Of a stretch of 64,000 nt of DNA, positions 11,030 through 24,249 are shown piece after piece. The notes under the pieces are model-generated. The model was given only the letters and a program-made list of their open reading frames with translations, was not told where the DNA came from and did no database searches. Within the stretch, counting starts at the first letter, position 1. Every line of letters starts with the position of its first letter. The stretch spans positions 99,882,001 through 99,946,000 of the forward strand of contig JBITNC010000001.1 in the NCBI GenBank assembly GCA_050084985.1. Direction: 5' to 3'. Origin of the DNA: Nageia nagi (taxonomy: Eukaryota > Pinophyta). The translations under genes and the position numbers were made by a program.

Positions 11030-11410
11030 ATACTGGTTGAGATTCTAAATCAATCAAGTCAACATTGTCGACCTAGTAATGGGGATATTCAAGAAATGCA
11101 AGGAATATCAGTGTCTAGGTTCAAGAAGGTGAGAGATATTCCTAACATACACATGAATGAGATCATATATTTGTTTAAAGGAATGAACGAGGGAAGGATA
11201 GGTATGAAAAATCTAAATAATTTCAATTAGGATTCTAATATGGAGACGATTATATTTTCTAAGGTACTTTTTAGCCTTGGTCTCATATTTTGGTTAATAA
11301 AAGCTTATTACCCTATTGATAAAACTTTCCAAAATTTAGATGGCAGCAAGGTTTTCTCCATTAAATAAAATAATTTAGGAATTTTTTTAACAAACATTGG
11401 ACAATGTTCT
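11030..11410 (+). pseudogene. Degraded coding sequence left of the small LTR element
   Basis: One plus-strand frame stays open for several dozen codons with protein-like composition, for example ISVSRFKKVRDIPNIHMN and IIYLFKGMNEGRIGMKNL. It continues past a stop to KAYYPIDKTFQNLDGSKVF. It ends at the insertion point of the LTR element at 11411. I do not recognise the family. It may be the left part of the fragment continuing at 13451. Confidence 0.35.
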
Positions 11411-12009
11411 TGTAAACCATAAATAATTAATTAAATAAGTAATTCATTATTATGAATATATATATATATATATATATATAAATATATAAAGCAATACAAG
11501 CTAATCTAATATCTAACTGATGTACAAACCTCCTAAATGAACAAATCTTTTTGAGTATATGCAAAATAAGTGGTCACATACCTATATTATGATCATCGAT
11601 GAGCTCTAGGTAGTAAAATTACCACTCCATCAAATTTAGGAACAATAGTACTCACATCATGAAAATAATTGAATTTAGAGTGTCGATGCTCTAAATTATG
11701 AAGAATTTGACCTCGCATAAAGAATAAAACATGATCACCATAACTAGGGAATAACAAATCCAAAATTGATTGATGGTGTCTAAAGCTATAGTTTTAGTTG
11801 TGATGCATTCCTTGGACTTGCTTGCATGTGGAATATTTTACTTTGATCTTCTTTTAGAGATGTATTTATTCTTGAGATCTACACCTTTTACATTGTTATC
11901 TTCTCATTACATTTCTTGTGGTGCATTTATATCCTTTTTTTATAATATTATTTATTTATTCAATAAATATGATTTTTTCATTAATAAAAATCACATTTAA
12001 GCATTTACA
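11411..12009 (-). repeat. 3' LTR of the non-autonomous element
   Basis: 599 bp, with an internal TA microsatellite (about 11456-11480). It matches 12837-13450 along its length with many point differences, indicating an old insertion. Confidence 0.85.
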
Positions 12010-12564
12010 TTTTGCCCTATTTGGATATGTAATGAAAAGAATTGAAATTACATAATTAAAAGCATTAAAGAAACCTTAAATTGAACCATTCTTCCTTGAA
12101 TATTGTTGATTTGAATCCCCTTTTGGATTTGGTTACCCCTTTCTCTAGCTTCTACGGGATGATAAGAATAACAATAAGATAGGGGAAGATAATATTTTGA
12201 GGCTACCCTAAGAATTCACCAAAAATCCTTATCTTGAAGGATTGAAAATTCCTTTGGCTATACTCTCCAAGATGGCTTTCTTCATCCATTTCCCATTATG
12301 CAACTAGAAACTCTCCTCTCCTTGCTTGATGGATGGTGGTGACTCCTTTGCTTATTATACTATGGAGTTTGTAGGTTCTAGACACCTTAAAGATCCTTTC
12401 ACTAATGAATAAGACTATTGGTGTGTTGTTGTTGCAAAGAATAAGGATGTGAATATTGTTACTATAGGCTACAAATGATGTGGATGCTACTTGATTATTT
12501 ATTTTTGGGTTCTAATAAATTATGCTCTTGATTACTTCCTTTCGATCTACTTTCTTACCGTATC

Positions 12565-12740
12565 AACATTGGTATCTACTAAAATAGTGAATCACCATTG
12601 GTCTCTACAAGATAATGGCCAACATATCCATATTGGTATCTACCAAATTAGTGACCAATAAATCAACATTGGTATGTATTAGAGCAATTTCCAATGAGTC
12701 ACTATTAGAATATACTAAAAGAGTGGTCAATACAGACTTA
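12565..12740. repeat. ~35-bp tandem repeat inside the non-autonomous element
   Basis: The core CATTGGTATCTAC recurs with TTGG (TTAG in the last) at 12569, 12598, 12633, 12669 and 12704, spacings of 29, 35, 36 and 35 bp. No coding meaning seen. Confidence 0.7.
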
Positions 12741-12836
12741 GATAAAAAGAGAGATCCAAATGAAGCTCCTTCTCATATCTTGCACTAAATCTTGCCCTAA
12801 GGGATAAAATTCTTCAAAACAACAAGTTCACCAAAA

Positions 12837-12882
12837 TGTAAACCATAAATAATGAATTAAATAAATAATTCATTATCATGTT

Positions 12883-12933
<51 letters not shown>

Positions 12934-13450
12934 GCAATACAAGCTATATTTTATCTCTAATTGATGTACAAACATCATAAATGAATAAATCATTCTGAGT
13001 ACATGTGAAATGAGTGGTCAAACACCTACCTTTTGATCATCGATGAGCTCTAGGTAGTCAGATTATCACTTTGTTAGATGTAGGAACAAGAGCACCTACA
13101 CCCTGAAAATAATAAAATTTAGGGTATAAACTCTCTAAATTATGAAGAATCAAGCCTCACACAAAGAATGGAATATGATCATTACAACTAGGGTATAACA
13201 AATCCAAGATTTATTGGTGGTATCTAAAGACACCATTTCAATTATGGTGCATTCCTTGGACTTGCTTACATGTGGAATATTTTGCTTTGATCTTCTTTTA
13301 TAGATGCATTTGCTCTTGAGATCTACATCTTTTACATTGTTATATGCTCATTACATTACTTATGATGCATTTACACTTTTTTTACAATATTATTTATTTA
13401 TGCAATAAATATGATTTATAATTAATAAAAATCATATTTAGACATCTACA
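12837..13450 (-). repeat. 5' LTR of the non-autonomous element
   Basis: 614 bp, with a longer AT microsatellite (about 12886-12930) that explains most of the length difference from its partner. The primer-binding site TTTTGGTGAACTTG lies at 12836-12823 on the minus strand. Confidence 0.85.
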
Positions 13451-14690
13451 GTTCCTATTGATATGCTTTCACTAGCTCAAGAAATTGACAACTAAATAAC
13501 CATCCATTAGTCATATCCACTCTACTTTAATAGAGAAGAGGTATGTTATTGAGTATGTCCTTTCCCTAAGGCTCACTTCCATCCAAGTCCACTACTTGTG
13601 TGAATATGATTCAAATAGCATTAGGTGTCAAAGAAAAGCATACAATGATAAAGGAAATATTTGCCCTCATGTAAGCAAGTAAAAATAGAGGTAGGAAAAA
13701 AAAATTTAATTGGAGCATGTGGATTTGTGACAAGATTAATAGGGAGATGAAAGAGATAAAAAATACTATTAAATATGAAAATTTGAAGCTACCTAAGTTT
13801 TCATTATACTCAATTCTCATACATCTTCTCTTGGATCAATTATCAAATGAGGTATTATATATGTTAGGAGCTAAAGATGCAAATACTATTCAAGGCAAGT
13901 TAAAGATGATTCATGAAGATCTTAATCCATGGGAAAAAGATAATTTTATTATCATATTATATCTCACTTGCATATTATTATAAAAGAAAAATCCATACCT
14001 CAGGTTAATAGAGCCTTGGTTAGTTATTTGTCAAAATATAAAATTGGTGAATACTTTGTTACTAAAGAGTTTTCTTTTGTTAGGGTTTACAATTTAAAGG
14101 TCCCATCAAAAGCACTTCTTGTAGCATGCCATATTTCTTTAGTTATGTTAGAATTAGTCAGGAAAATTATGAAGGATTTTAGGATTAAAATGGTAACATA
14201 ATTAAGAAATATTCCTTAGTTGAAATTAATTGCCTTGTGAATTTGGTTATTATCTATTTAATTCACACCAGTCTTTGTTGAGGTCTATTTTTGAAATGAA
14301 TATATTTTATCTATATGAAGTAATTTGGAGGAATTTGCCACACGCTTGTCACAAAAGTATAATATCTAGTATATATATCCTTATCAATGTTAAACAAAGT
14401 AATGATTACTTTGAGGACCTCTTGTCACAAGTAATCTAGGAAGGCACTAATATCAAGAGAGTTTGGAAGCATTTTCTTGAGGAGATCAAAAGTTTTATAA
14501 AGAAATTGAAAGCAAGTGAATACTCTACCCAGTTAAGATTTTATAAGAGTAATACATATAAAAATATTATACCATTACTGACTGATTACTTGAAGCTTGT
14601 ATTAGAAAATATGACTTCTCGTGAAGAGATATATTGGTTTGATAGCGATAAATTCTCACAACATAGTAGTTCGATTTCTTCTCATCAATG
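13451..14690 (+). pseudogene. Degraded ORF of unknown family right of the LTR element
   Basis: Plus-strand frames join into an extended coding-like stretch broken by a few stops and frameshifts. One frame runs 13683-13983 (for example KLPKFSLYSILIHLLLDQLS, then GAKDANTIQGKLKMIHEDL). A second frame, 13968-14201, contains VNRALVSYLSKYKIGEYFVT. A third, 14230-14691, has a single stop and contains KRVWKHFLEEIKSFIKKLKA and LRFYKSNTYKNIIPLLTDYL. The composition is Lys/Leu/Ile-rich. I recognise no motif. The small LTR element appears to have landed in or beside this sequence. It could be an unrecognised transposon ORF, a decayed host gene or an old viral insert; I cannot tell which. Confidence 0.35.
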
Positions 14691-16150
14691 AAATATAAAA
14701 GTTAAATGCATAATGGGAATGTGGTTACCACAATATGTTAAATTTTAGTATTTTTTTTAAACTTTTAAGCTTGATAGTTTTTGTTGACAAGTGGCAAGTC
14801 TTTGAGAAGGTTATGTAATCTCGTATTGTATATATATCCTAATATCATTTTGACTAAAGATCGATGGAAAGTTACTTTAGAAATACAAGCTATAATACCT
14901 CACTTTAGCTAGTTTTTATACACTAGAGAATCACAATGGTTACTCTGACATCATGGAGATTTTGAAGAGCTAAATCAAAATATTTTGTCTACAAGTAAGC
15001 ATAATTGAAAGCATCAAAATCATTTTTTGTACGTCAAAAAGAGTTTGCTAGCAACTATGTATAGGATGAGCAAGCAAGAATCAAGCAATTTTTTCCCATT
15101 TTGCAAGAATAGCTAGGTAATTATTTGTGCTCTGCTAGGGTTTAAGTCATTTTCATTATTTTTATGTCATCCATCATTTTGATTACCCTTCTTACTTGGT
15201 TTTCAGGAAACATACCAGAGAGTGATGATGTTACTATGTTCAACTATTACACCCAACTCTCAAGTACTAAAGGTTTAGGTTAGAAATATTTTATGCCAAA
15301 ATTTTATCATATTATTTGGGCAAAATTTTTACAATTTGTAATCAAAAGACATATTCAATGGTTGTATGTATGACTATGGTTATTGATGTTCATGGGATGT
15401 TTCCTCTAGTCATATTATCTTGAGTCTATGTGAGATAGTGTTATTGTGCTTCATTTATTGTTATAAGTATCAAATGATGAATGAATAATTCTTTTTATCA
15501 TATTTAATTCTTGGCTTTAAATTATTTGAGTGTTAAGATGTTGAGTATGATTCTATTTTCTTAATATTTTTCCATCTTTGTTTCATACATTTATCTCTAT
15601 TTCTTACGTTTATGACTCCCATGGAAAAGGCACTGGTATATTACATTTAAGTCTAGGTTTTTTTGATGGTTTTTAGGTCATTCTATCTTATTGAGTTGAA
15701 TCGGTAGATCTCAAAGCTTAACAATAAATTCATAAAAAGAGATTAAATATGGGTTACAATCCTAGACCATTATTGTGTCAATAGGTCTAGTGTTACTGTA
15801 GGGTAATATAGAATACCTAAAAAGGAGATTAGTATAGGGTAATCTCATACATCTATTGACACATGGATGGTTAACACTTAGTGACACTAGCTTGAATAGA
15901 TTTTTCCAAGGGGTCTTAATCTTTTTTACAAGAATCAACCAAACAAAATTTTATAATAATGAAATAGTTTTAATGTAAAATAGCCATTTATACCTATGAT
16001 ATTTTTGCATCTTATTGTATAAATATTATAAATAATTTTACTTTCAATGAGAGAATCATATAGTATACCCAAGCATAAAATGTGACAAGGAAGAAAAACA
16101 TATTTTGAACACTAGTTATCTTATTTTATTTTCATTGAGATAATCATAAT
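14691..16150. other. AT-rich intergenic sequence
   Basis: No supported feature on either strand. Confidence 0.45.
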
Positions 16151-16159
16151 ATGAGCATA

Positions 16160-17130
16160 TTGTTATCACAAAACTCTCATCACAAGATGGGCGAACCGTA
16201 TACAACCTTCACATCACCCCCCATAAGGTTGATTTTTTCTGACAGTGTCAGACATCAACAAAAAATTCTGATGGATAATCACCTTCTTATTTTTTTAAGG
16301 ATAATCGCAAGGTGATTCTATAATTTTTTTTGAAAGAAATAAGTGTGACTCAACTATTGTATATTTCATTATTAATGTTGTGGTATCATGGTAAAAGCAT
16401 TCAAATTTTACCTTAGAGATCCAAGTTCAAAACCTAAAGAATCCAACACTTAGCCAATTTTTTATATATTTTTTCACATGAAGGTATAATCACAATGTTA
16501 TTATCCTTATTTTTTTTAAAAAAAATTAGTGGTCTAATCACCTAGCAATTTTGGAATAATCACTAGGTAATTAGATTGTTAATTTTTTTTCGTAGTGATG
16601 TACAATCTGACAAAACTCTCATCACAAGATGGTCATCTTGTCCCCATAAGGTTGCATTTCAAAGATGCTGATAGATTTTGAAAAACATTGGAGTTCCATT
16701 CATATTTATGAATTCAAATAATTATAAGATGGATCAACAAATCATGATTGATACTATCTTATTATCACAAGATGCTCATTATAAAATGCTTATATTTTCA
16801 TCACAATATACTCATCTTATCATCATAAGGTATCATTTCAAACATGATCAAAAGTTTTGAAAAGCATTAAATTTCTATTCACATTTGCAAATTTAAAATA
16901 ACTATTAAAACGGATCATAAAAGTTTTATGGTTGAACTCGATTGACATGGAAGTTCATCCTAAAATTTCAATATTCACGAGGAGACTTTTGAGCACTATT
17001 ATTAATTGTGGTCAACTTCAATGTCCCCATTCAACATACAAAAAAATGTCAAATATGGTAATGGATTTTGATAAAGCATTAGTGTTGGTCCACATTTCAA
17101 GATTCAAAGAACTATAAAGTTGTGATAGAC
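16160..17130. repeat. Degenerate satellite-like repeat block
   Basis: The motif AACTCTCATCACAAGATGG followed by a CCATAAGGTT-like motif occurs at about 16168 and 16613. A longer unit (CATAAGGTTGCATTTCAAA ... TTTTGAAAAACATT ... ATTCATATTTATGAATTC) at about 16652 recurs at about 16818 and, more weakly, near 17022. Units are roughly 165-210 bp and diverged. The SINE-like insert lies between the first two copies. Confidence 0.5.
16370..16570 (+). mobile_element. tRNA-derived SINE-like sequence
   Basis: A pol III A-box-like TGGTATCATGG lies at 16381-16391 and a B-box-like AGTTCAAAACC at 16424-16434. This is tRNA-like spacing, but the sequence cannot fold as a full tRNA. A body with T-rich stretches follows. 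The arrangement fits a plant tRNA-derived SINE, an RNA copy moved by a LINE. Ends and target duplication were not resolved. Confidence 0.5.
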
Positions 17131-20100
17131 ATTGACCATACTGTCAAAGTCTTCATTTGTACTATCATGGTATGCCTTCCTTACATCGTTGAAGCCTTGG
17201 GATATCTTCTCCATCTATGATGGATTGAGGTATCTATGCTTACTTTATTTTCACATAAGCATTGTAGGCTAAAGCATCACTTAGGGTTTTAACCTTTAAG
17301 GTCTGTTAACCTTAAGGTTTGGATATTCTTTATTATTTATTAATCTAAATTATGTTAGATCTACCATTGTTTAATTCACTAGTCCATTGTTACTTGCATC
17401 CCTTATCAATGTTAGCATTTAATCATACTTATAATTTATCTTTACATCTTTATCATATATTATCACTATTTAATTCCATAATGTCAAATTCTATAGATCT
17501 TATCTTTTATCTTATGATTTTTCATATCATATTTTCTATCATCTTGTTGATTGAAGATTATGGGGCTTACATTCTTGTTAAGGTGGGGTTTTATCCCTTT
17601 TAATTGATCACAATGCCCCAAGGGCTTATGATTTAAGGTTCCTAATAACTCTTATCTTTATTTTAGGGTTTAAACATAATTTGGAAATATCAAGAATAAA
17701 GGACATTCTCTTATCCCATATTATGTCAATTTTGCTTATCATAACATAGGAAAATAGTATAGAAATACATATTTATCCTTGAATTTCTCACAAGATGTGT
17801 TGAGTGATTGAGTTGTAGGAATTTAGAAATTTACAAATGATGATCATGGTGGGATGGTTTATTTACACATACAAAATAAGATCTTAAATGTTAAAGATTC
17901 AATCTAACTTCAAATCAAATATCCTACAACCTAATGATTTTGACTACAAATCGTTCCCCAGCCAAATAATTTTGTAGGTCATCAGATGACTCTACAGTCA
18001 TCCCATATCTGGACAATTTTGCCTACATTTAATTTGTACAAGTTTTATTTTTTTTTGCTTAGTTCAAAATTTGTATTTAGTTGACAATAGTCCCCTATCA
18101 ATTTTATCTATAATATCTAGGTATCCTTATCATAGGACTTGTCATATCCTTATCATAGGATTTTATTTAGCATTTATTTCCTAGTTATTTAAAATTTCTT
18201 TGAGTATACCTATAGTCATACATATAACTTTTTATCATCCAGATGATTGTTACTATTTTCATAATCATTCCTGTAGTGGATGATTCTATAATAGACTTGT
18301 AATCTCCCTTTTTACTTCATGAATTTGGAGCGGGAAGGAATGTTCTTGAAGGGGTAAGAATTTAAATCACTTTTAATACCTAGTTTATACAATTTGATTG
18401 CTCATTTCATGCTAGGATTCCCTTGTGTTAGTGAATTTTTACATCACATATTGGGGGAAGTGCTTGCATTCAATATGTTGATATGTATTTTGGTACACTT
18501 AGGGTTGTTATCCTAAATGAACTAAATACACATAAATATCTAAGAATAATTTATCTAAGCTAATTACTTAAATAAATATACATGAATAAGTGATATATAA
18601 CATAAGTATAGTAGTACAACAACAAAATAATGAATTACATTGATATCAAGATGTCAAATAAACACACACACCAAAGAGAAAGGAATAAAATGTAAGAGAA
18701 ATATATGTGTGTTCCTACCTATATCATAGCCAAGGCTATGATGGTTGAACTTGTCAAAGAGAAGTGACCTTGCTATGCAAATCCTAAGGTCAAATGCAAA
18801 ATAAATACCAACATAGGTGCTAATCTCTAAGAGATCAACATGGACACGAATGTCATTGTAGGTGCTAATGTTCTAATAGAATGAGACTTGCAACAAGGAT
18901 TGGTGATAATAGATATGATGATAATTCAAACTAAGTATATGATCATGAAGGTGGATAACATATATTCACTCAAGTGGTAAAAAAATTCTAGTCTCAATAG
19001 GTGATGTTTAGAATCATCCAAGAGTAGGGTACCAACTATCGAGATGTAATCTTAACATGCTTTCCCTATGTTAGAGATACTTACATTATATTAGGAATGA
19101 TATCACCATTTGATCCCTTGAATATAGGTTGAAGTCCTCCTAATGTACCTGATATAAAAATAAGAACACAACATGAGAAATATGTGATAATAGGGTAAAA
19201 TATGACTAAAATATGATTAAATATGATTACACATGTATGTAAAGTTGCACCTACGTGGGACCATTTTAAGAGGACCATTTTTAGGTATTAACACAAATAA
19301 AAATTACTTTGGGTCTAAAATAAAATCTTGAATAAAGGTTTCCTTGCTATTGGAAGTTTTTTATTAGTGTTGTGTGCATCAAAAATTTGTAACTTTCTTT
19401 GATTTGATTTTGAAAAAATAATAAAAAGTTTTCAACTATCATCCTTAGGTGGGAGTGCTTGCTTTTTATTTGGAAAAGGAAAAACTTAAGGGATGTAATT
19501 GTATTTACATTTCATCATAGTGTTGCATTTCATATTCACTTATTTGTACTAAATTCCATTCATTATCCTAGAGAGTATCTAGGACATGTGGACTTGATTC
19601 CCATGGCCTAATCCTTATTCGAGATAGCTTCCTATAGAGGGTACTTGAGACACCTTGTATAATGTTCCACCCCCTAGAGATTGAGCCTTAACCCTGAAAA
19701 TGTTTGAATAGATTCATCTTTACAGAAACTACCTAACATGAGTCAAAATTTATAAGTTCATTAAAAGAAACCCTAATTAAGAGGATAAAAGTGTCAATTG
19801 AATAAAGAATAAATTAAATAGACAACCAAAAACTACTATCTATCACTAGTACTATCTTATTATATAGATTTTATCTTTTGAAAAGGGTACATCATTTAAG
19901 TTGTGTGACTTACATGCATAAATTAAAAATATATTTTAAACAAAATTCTAGGCTTGATGTTGTTTGTTTTATTCACTAAGGGGGAGGAGGTCACAGTTAG
20001 GAAATGGTAAATAACATGTGAGTCCTTCTAAGGGGTATTTTTAATATCAAGTTGAACTATCGATATATCGGTAAGTATTTTATAGAGGTAGGGGTATTTA

Positions 20101-21123
20101 AAATTCATGTAATGGATTCTACTATTAAAAAAGAAGGAGGTTAGGGGTGTGCATTTTGGGGGTGGGTATTATATTACATGTGAAGAATTGCATTATAGTA
20201 TAAAAATAAGAATTTTATATATATTTCTTATGTATCTCATGATTACCTTCTATTTATTAATTTTTATGTAATTGAAGATATTATTTATATATTATTAATA
20301 CATTATACATTCCTATTTGACATCAACATCCTCTCTTCCTCCATCTCATAAAGGATTACAAAAAAACACTTAACCCTTTTATGTAATTAGGCTTTAAATT
20401 TGATGTCCATATGGACGTATTTTAGGATTTCAAATGTAAAATACAACCAAATTACCATTTTAAACATATTTTGATACAATTTATTCGTATATTTTCTTAT
20501 CAGTTTGACATGTTATTATAAATTGAATAAACAAACACACACACACATACACATATAAGTTTCTAAATTTATAGAAAGTAAGAAGATTTTTTTTTGTTTC
20601 TATTAAGAAGTTTCTAAGTTTAAATTGTAAAAAAATATTGTGCATTGACATTTAAAGAATTTGAGAAAATTTTGTAAAGAATTCATTTTGAGAGCTATTG
20701 GGTGTGGTTTTTGGCTCTTGTTCTATGTTTGTACTCCAACATCTATTGATATGTCTTTCTTGCTTTAAAATGTGTTGGTATGAATTTTGGTTTGATTTTT
20801 TTTTAAATTGCTTGCATTTAAGTTTTCAGTTACACATTTCTTTTGCTTCTTTTGTTTCAATAATGTAAAAATAAAAATAAATGATGACCAACTTAAATAT
20901 GTTACACCTTTTTAAAACATGCTAGGGCATGTATTAGTACATCAATAACACATAATTGGTACAAAATACAAACAAGGTGTAAGGCGAATGATGTGTATGG
21001 TGATTAGAAATGGATGGATCCTTTCATTTCTATTTTTTGATTTAAAGTCTCATGTATTTAAATATCCCTTGTAGAATATATCTGGTCCTTTGGTACAAAT
21101 GAAACTTGCCCTTAATTTCACAT
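17131..21123. other. AT-rich intergenic sequence with a possible LTR remnant
   Basis: No gene recognised. The stretch 18506-19293 begins TGTTATCC and ends TTTTTAGGTATTAACA, like the LTR ends in this window. It lacks a target duplication, purine tract or primer-binding site, so it is only a possibility. A CA microsatellite lies near 20536-20550. Confidence 0.4.
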
Positions 21124-21977
21124 TGTTGCAATGAAAATTGAGCTGGAATGTAGAATAACATAAAATACAATTATTCTTCAATCTTCATTGAACCTCAAAT
21201 TATATAACATAGATAGACATGTTGTAATTGCAAAATAATATTCAATCTTAGTTCAAACTACAATTTGCCCTTAGAAGGGACTTTTACAAATGCTATGTGC
21301 CAAAATAAAGAGTATTAAATCTTCATTGTTTTTGAGTTGCTTGCTTCTTCCCTTGATATGAGCAACCTTAAATCCTACACACATGCAAAAGACAATAACA
21401 TCAAAGCATCTATGTATGACAAGTATAAAAAAGAAACTAGCATAAAATAATAAAATGTATAAGCTCACAAGATTTTGGCAGCATTACCCTACTTCAAAAT
21501 TGGGTTCAATTGGGGTCCATTAGGTCATCCATATTACTTTGTATTAGCTTGTATTTATAGATTTTGGATGAGATGTTTCAAGGCTGGTAAGAGGAAGTGA
21601 ATAGCCACTGTAGGTCGTAACTGACCCCCTCTATCCACCTCATCTTGGAGAAATGAAGCATTCCAACTTTCCCTCACCGTTTTGGCTTCTATTTGCTATT
21701 ACAGAGTCACCGGCGTTTGGATGTCGAACGCCGCGACTGGCTCAAAATGCCGGCGTTTCAAGGAAAACGCCCTGGTTAGCAATTTTTATAACAATATTAA
21801 AATGACTGCCAAATAGTCAATTTTTATCAAAAAGGGGTCATGTGACCACTTGTTTTGCATGTACTCGATGAGATCTATCCAATAATGGAGTTTGCAGGCT
21901 TATTTGAGGCTTGTATAAAGAGTTATGATTAGTTTAATATTTACTAGTTAAAAAAGGGACTTTTTTAGGTGTCTACA
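21124..21977 (-). mobile_element. Solo LTR with perfect 5-bp target duplication
   Basis: 854 bp, beginning TGTTGCAATG and ending GGTGTCTACA on the plus strand, flanked on both sides by CACAT (21119-21123 and 21978-21982). It is clearly related along its whole length to the LTR at 51115-51946, which fixes its orientation as minus. TATA box CTATAAATAC lies at 21560-21551. A GC-rich patch (about 21705-21775) contains GGCGTTT/AACGCC motifs. A lone LTR with intact duplication is the product of unequal recombination between the two LTRs of a former full element. Confidence 0.9.
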
Positions 21978-22880
21978 CACATAATCTTAGCCACTATTCA
22001 ACAATAAGTTGTCTATCTTTTATTTATTATATAAATAAAAAAATTGATAGAATGAATAGTAAATTGGAAATGAGCTCATATAAGGACTAGTTTTTAAATC
22101 AATCTTATATTTTTAAATGAAGATATTAGTTTTTTAAATCAAGCATTTTTTAAAGTGATCAAGGTCTAATATTTTTTCATGTCAATGAAGATATGTCCAT
22201 AGACTTTGAATGATGTGATTAATAATTTATTTTACTGACAAGATTGAATCATCATAAAATATTTTAAATTTTTTCTTCTACATGTTAATGTAAAAAATGA
22301 GGATAAGAATGTAAACATCAATTAACATGTGATATAAATGATCTTACAAAATATGGGTGAACTTATTTTTAATATTTTCAATTTATTATAGCTTTTGAAA
22401 AGGTTAATAATTTCTTTGAATAAATTATTATTTTTATTAATTTTAAATTAATATTATAAAATTTAATAATATCATTTTTTTAAAAGTTGATGGTGTTTTT
22501 TTATTTTTATTTTAATTTTAAGATACTTTTTGTAAGTTCTTAATTTGATAATTAAAGAAATATAAGAAAATATATTTTATAAACTATTAATGTGTAAAAG
22601 GTAAAAGTATATTAATTAACTTAATCCACAATCTAGATAAAGCAACAAAAAAAGAATAATATTAAAATTAAAATATTACATTGGCATCTACAAATAAAAT
22701 TAAAAAAACATCATGTGAAAAATAATAATGATTAAAATTATAAAAAAATAATAATTTTAAAGAGGAAGGGTTGAATGTGAAATTTAAACTCTATATGTAA
22801 ATTGTACCAAAATAAACAAATAACCATTAAATGTGAACAACAAAAGCATTTGGCTATTTGTCCTCTACATGCATGCAAGT
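21978..22880. other. Very AT-rich intergenic sequence
   Basis: No feature supported. Confidence 0.45.
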
Positions 22881-23029
22881 CTATTAGGGTTTTCTCATTC
22901 CCCTTGTCGTACCACATTAATATTTGGATTTTTTGCTAGATTGCTTTGTCATGACATGTTTATGCATTTCCATCACCATGGGTAGTGCACTATTCTTTAA
23001 GTATGTCCCCCTCTCTTAATGGTGCTTCA

Positions 23030-23900
23030 TCATTGCATGAAGTGGTTGGAGAAGAAGATGGCACCTGACAAGCACCCTCATAAGTTTTTGTCAAAAGTTG
23101 AGCATGAGGTAATGTTGTTGTTCCTCAAGTTTTCATTTCTATAGAAGAATTTTGTAATACTTATCATTGGTTATACACCCTTGTGGGTCATTTCCTTGGT
23201 CGTATTCCTAATGATACCCTCTTGTGTGCCTAGGTTAGTAAAGTGTGAAGTCCATATGGTGTTAAAGTAGAAAATGTATAGAACCTTACCAAAGGCTTTT
23301 TCCTTTTTTAGTTCTCTAACCCTTGCATGCATAGAAAGTTTGTAACTCTCTCCTTGTCCTTTAACCTTATATGCCATATTTTAATGTTCCTAATGAAGAT
23401 TTCATGCATGTCCCTATTTGGGTGGAATTTCTTGATCTTCCCATTCCCATGTAGATGTTTTTAAAGTCATTATGTGAGTCCATTAGTTAATTTATCTACT
23501 TTGAAGTCGAGAGTTTTTTTCCAAATTGACCTTGTTCATGAATTTGTGTTAAGGTGGACTTGACTCATAACCTTCCCAAGTTTGTGTTAAGGTGGAACTA
23601 ACTCATGACCTTCCCAAGTTTGTATACATTAATATTAGTGATGAGGGTTTACTTCAAAGGGTAGAGTTCACTAGTCTCTTGAATACTTGCTACCACTGCT
23701 AGTATCCTAACCACAAGATTCATGATTGCCTATTGATGGTAGGTAGATTCGTGGATAAACACTTTTTTCCACCACCTTTATCTTCCCATACAACAACTTC
23801 TAACAAAGGTCAGGAGGATGAATGGAATACATTTGATAATCATTGCACCCATCACTCTATCCTATAAGAACCAATTATTATACATCTACCTCAAGCTTCT
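23030..23900 (+). pseudogene. LINE ORF1 remnant (DUF4283-like plus CCHC)
   Basis: The plus strand gives VGHFLGRIPNDTLLCAWVSK and FNLTKGFFLFQF-type traces (observed VENVYNLTKGFFLFQF). These resemble the plant DUF4283 domain of LINE ORF1, where a GR..P/W..G/GFFLF pattern is usual. A zinc-knuckle pattern CYHCxYPNHKIHDC (CX2CX4HX4C) follows near 23690-23735, with one position replaced by a TAG stop. Stops are frequent and several are TAG where Gln is expected. Confidence 0.6.
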
Positions 23901-24249
23901 AATTCCATGGCTTTAGTTATCTTGAACATGCAACCTTTGAAGTTTGTTAATATTTGTCAACAACCTTTGATTATCAACTTAGCCTCCTTGTGTTCCCTTG
24001 TATCTTCCTCTAACCTTCTACTCAATTCTATTTAGTCTAGCCCCTTGTTTACATCCATTATGGTTATACCTCCTCCCATTTTTGGGATCAAGGATAGTTT
24101 AGGAAGCAAGATTCTTTGATCACATTGTCCGTAAAGAGGTATTCACTCTAGGCCTATTGAAAAATGCTACCAGTTGATAGTCCATCAAGGCACATGCAAC
24201 TCTTTTGAATCCTTGCAAGTTGTAGGGGATTTAGAGGACACCATGGAGC

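Larger units (their letters stand above)
11411..13450 (-). mobile_element. 2.04-kb non-autonomous LTR retrotransposon with target duplication
   Basis: Two similar LTRs, 11411-12009 and 12837-13450, both begin TGTAAACCATAAATAA on the plus strand and end in ACA. Left flank GTTCT (11406-11410) and right flank GTTCC (13451-13455) match at four of five bases, as expected for an old 5-bp target duplication. Polarity is minus: TTTTGGTGAACTTG follows the 13450-12837 LTR as primer-binding site, and a purine tract (AAATAGGGCAAAA) precedes the 12009-11411 LTR. The 827-bp interior has no gag or pol. It must have been moved by enzymes from another element, plausibly one with the same primer-binding site, such as the one at 43419. 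Confidence 0.85.

Noticed and set aside
12886-12930. AT microsatellite as an origin or regulatory site
   Set aside because: Simple microsatellite inside an LTR; its partner LTR has a shorter version.
18506-19293. Possible solo LTR (TGTTATCC ... GGTATTAACA)
   Set aside because: Ends look right but the flanks (AGGGT and CAAAT) do not match and there is no primer-binding site or purine tract.
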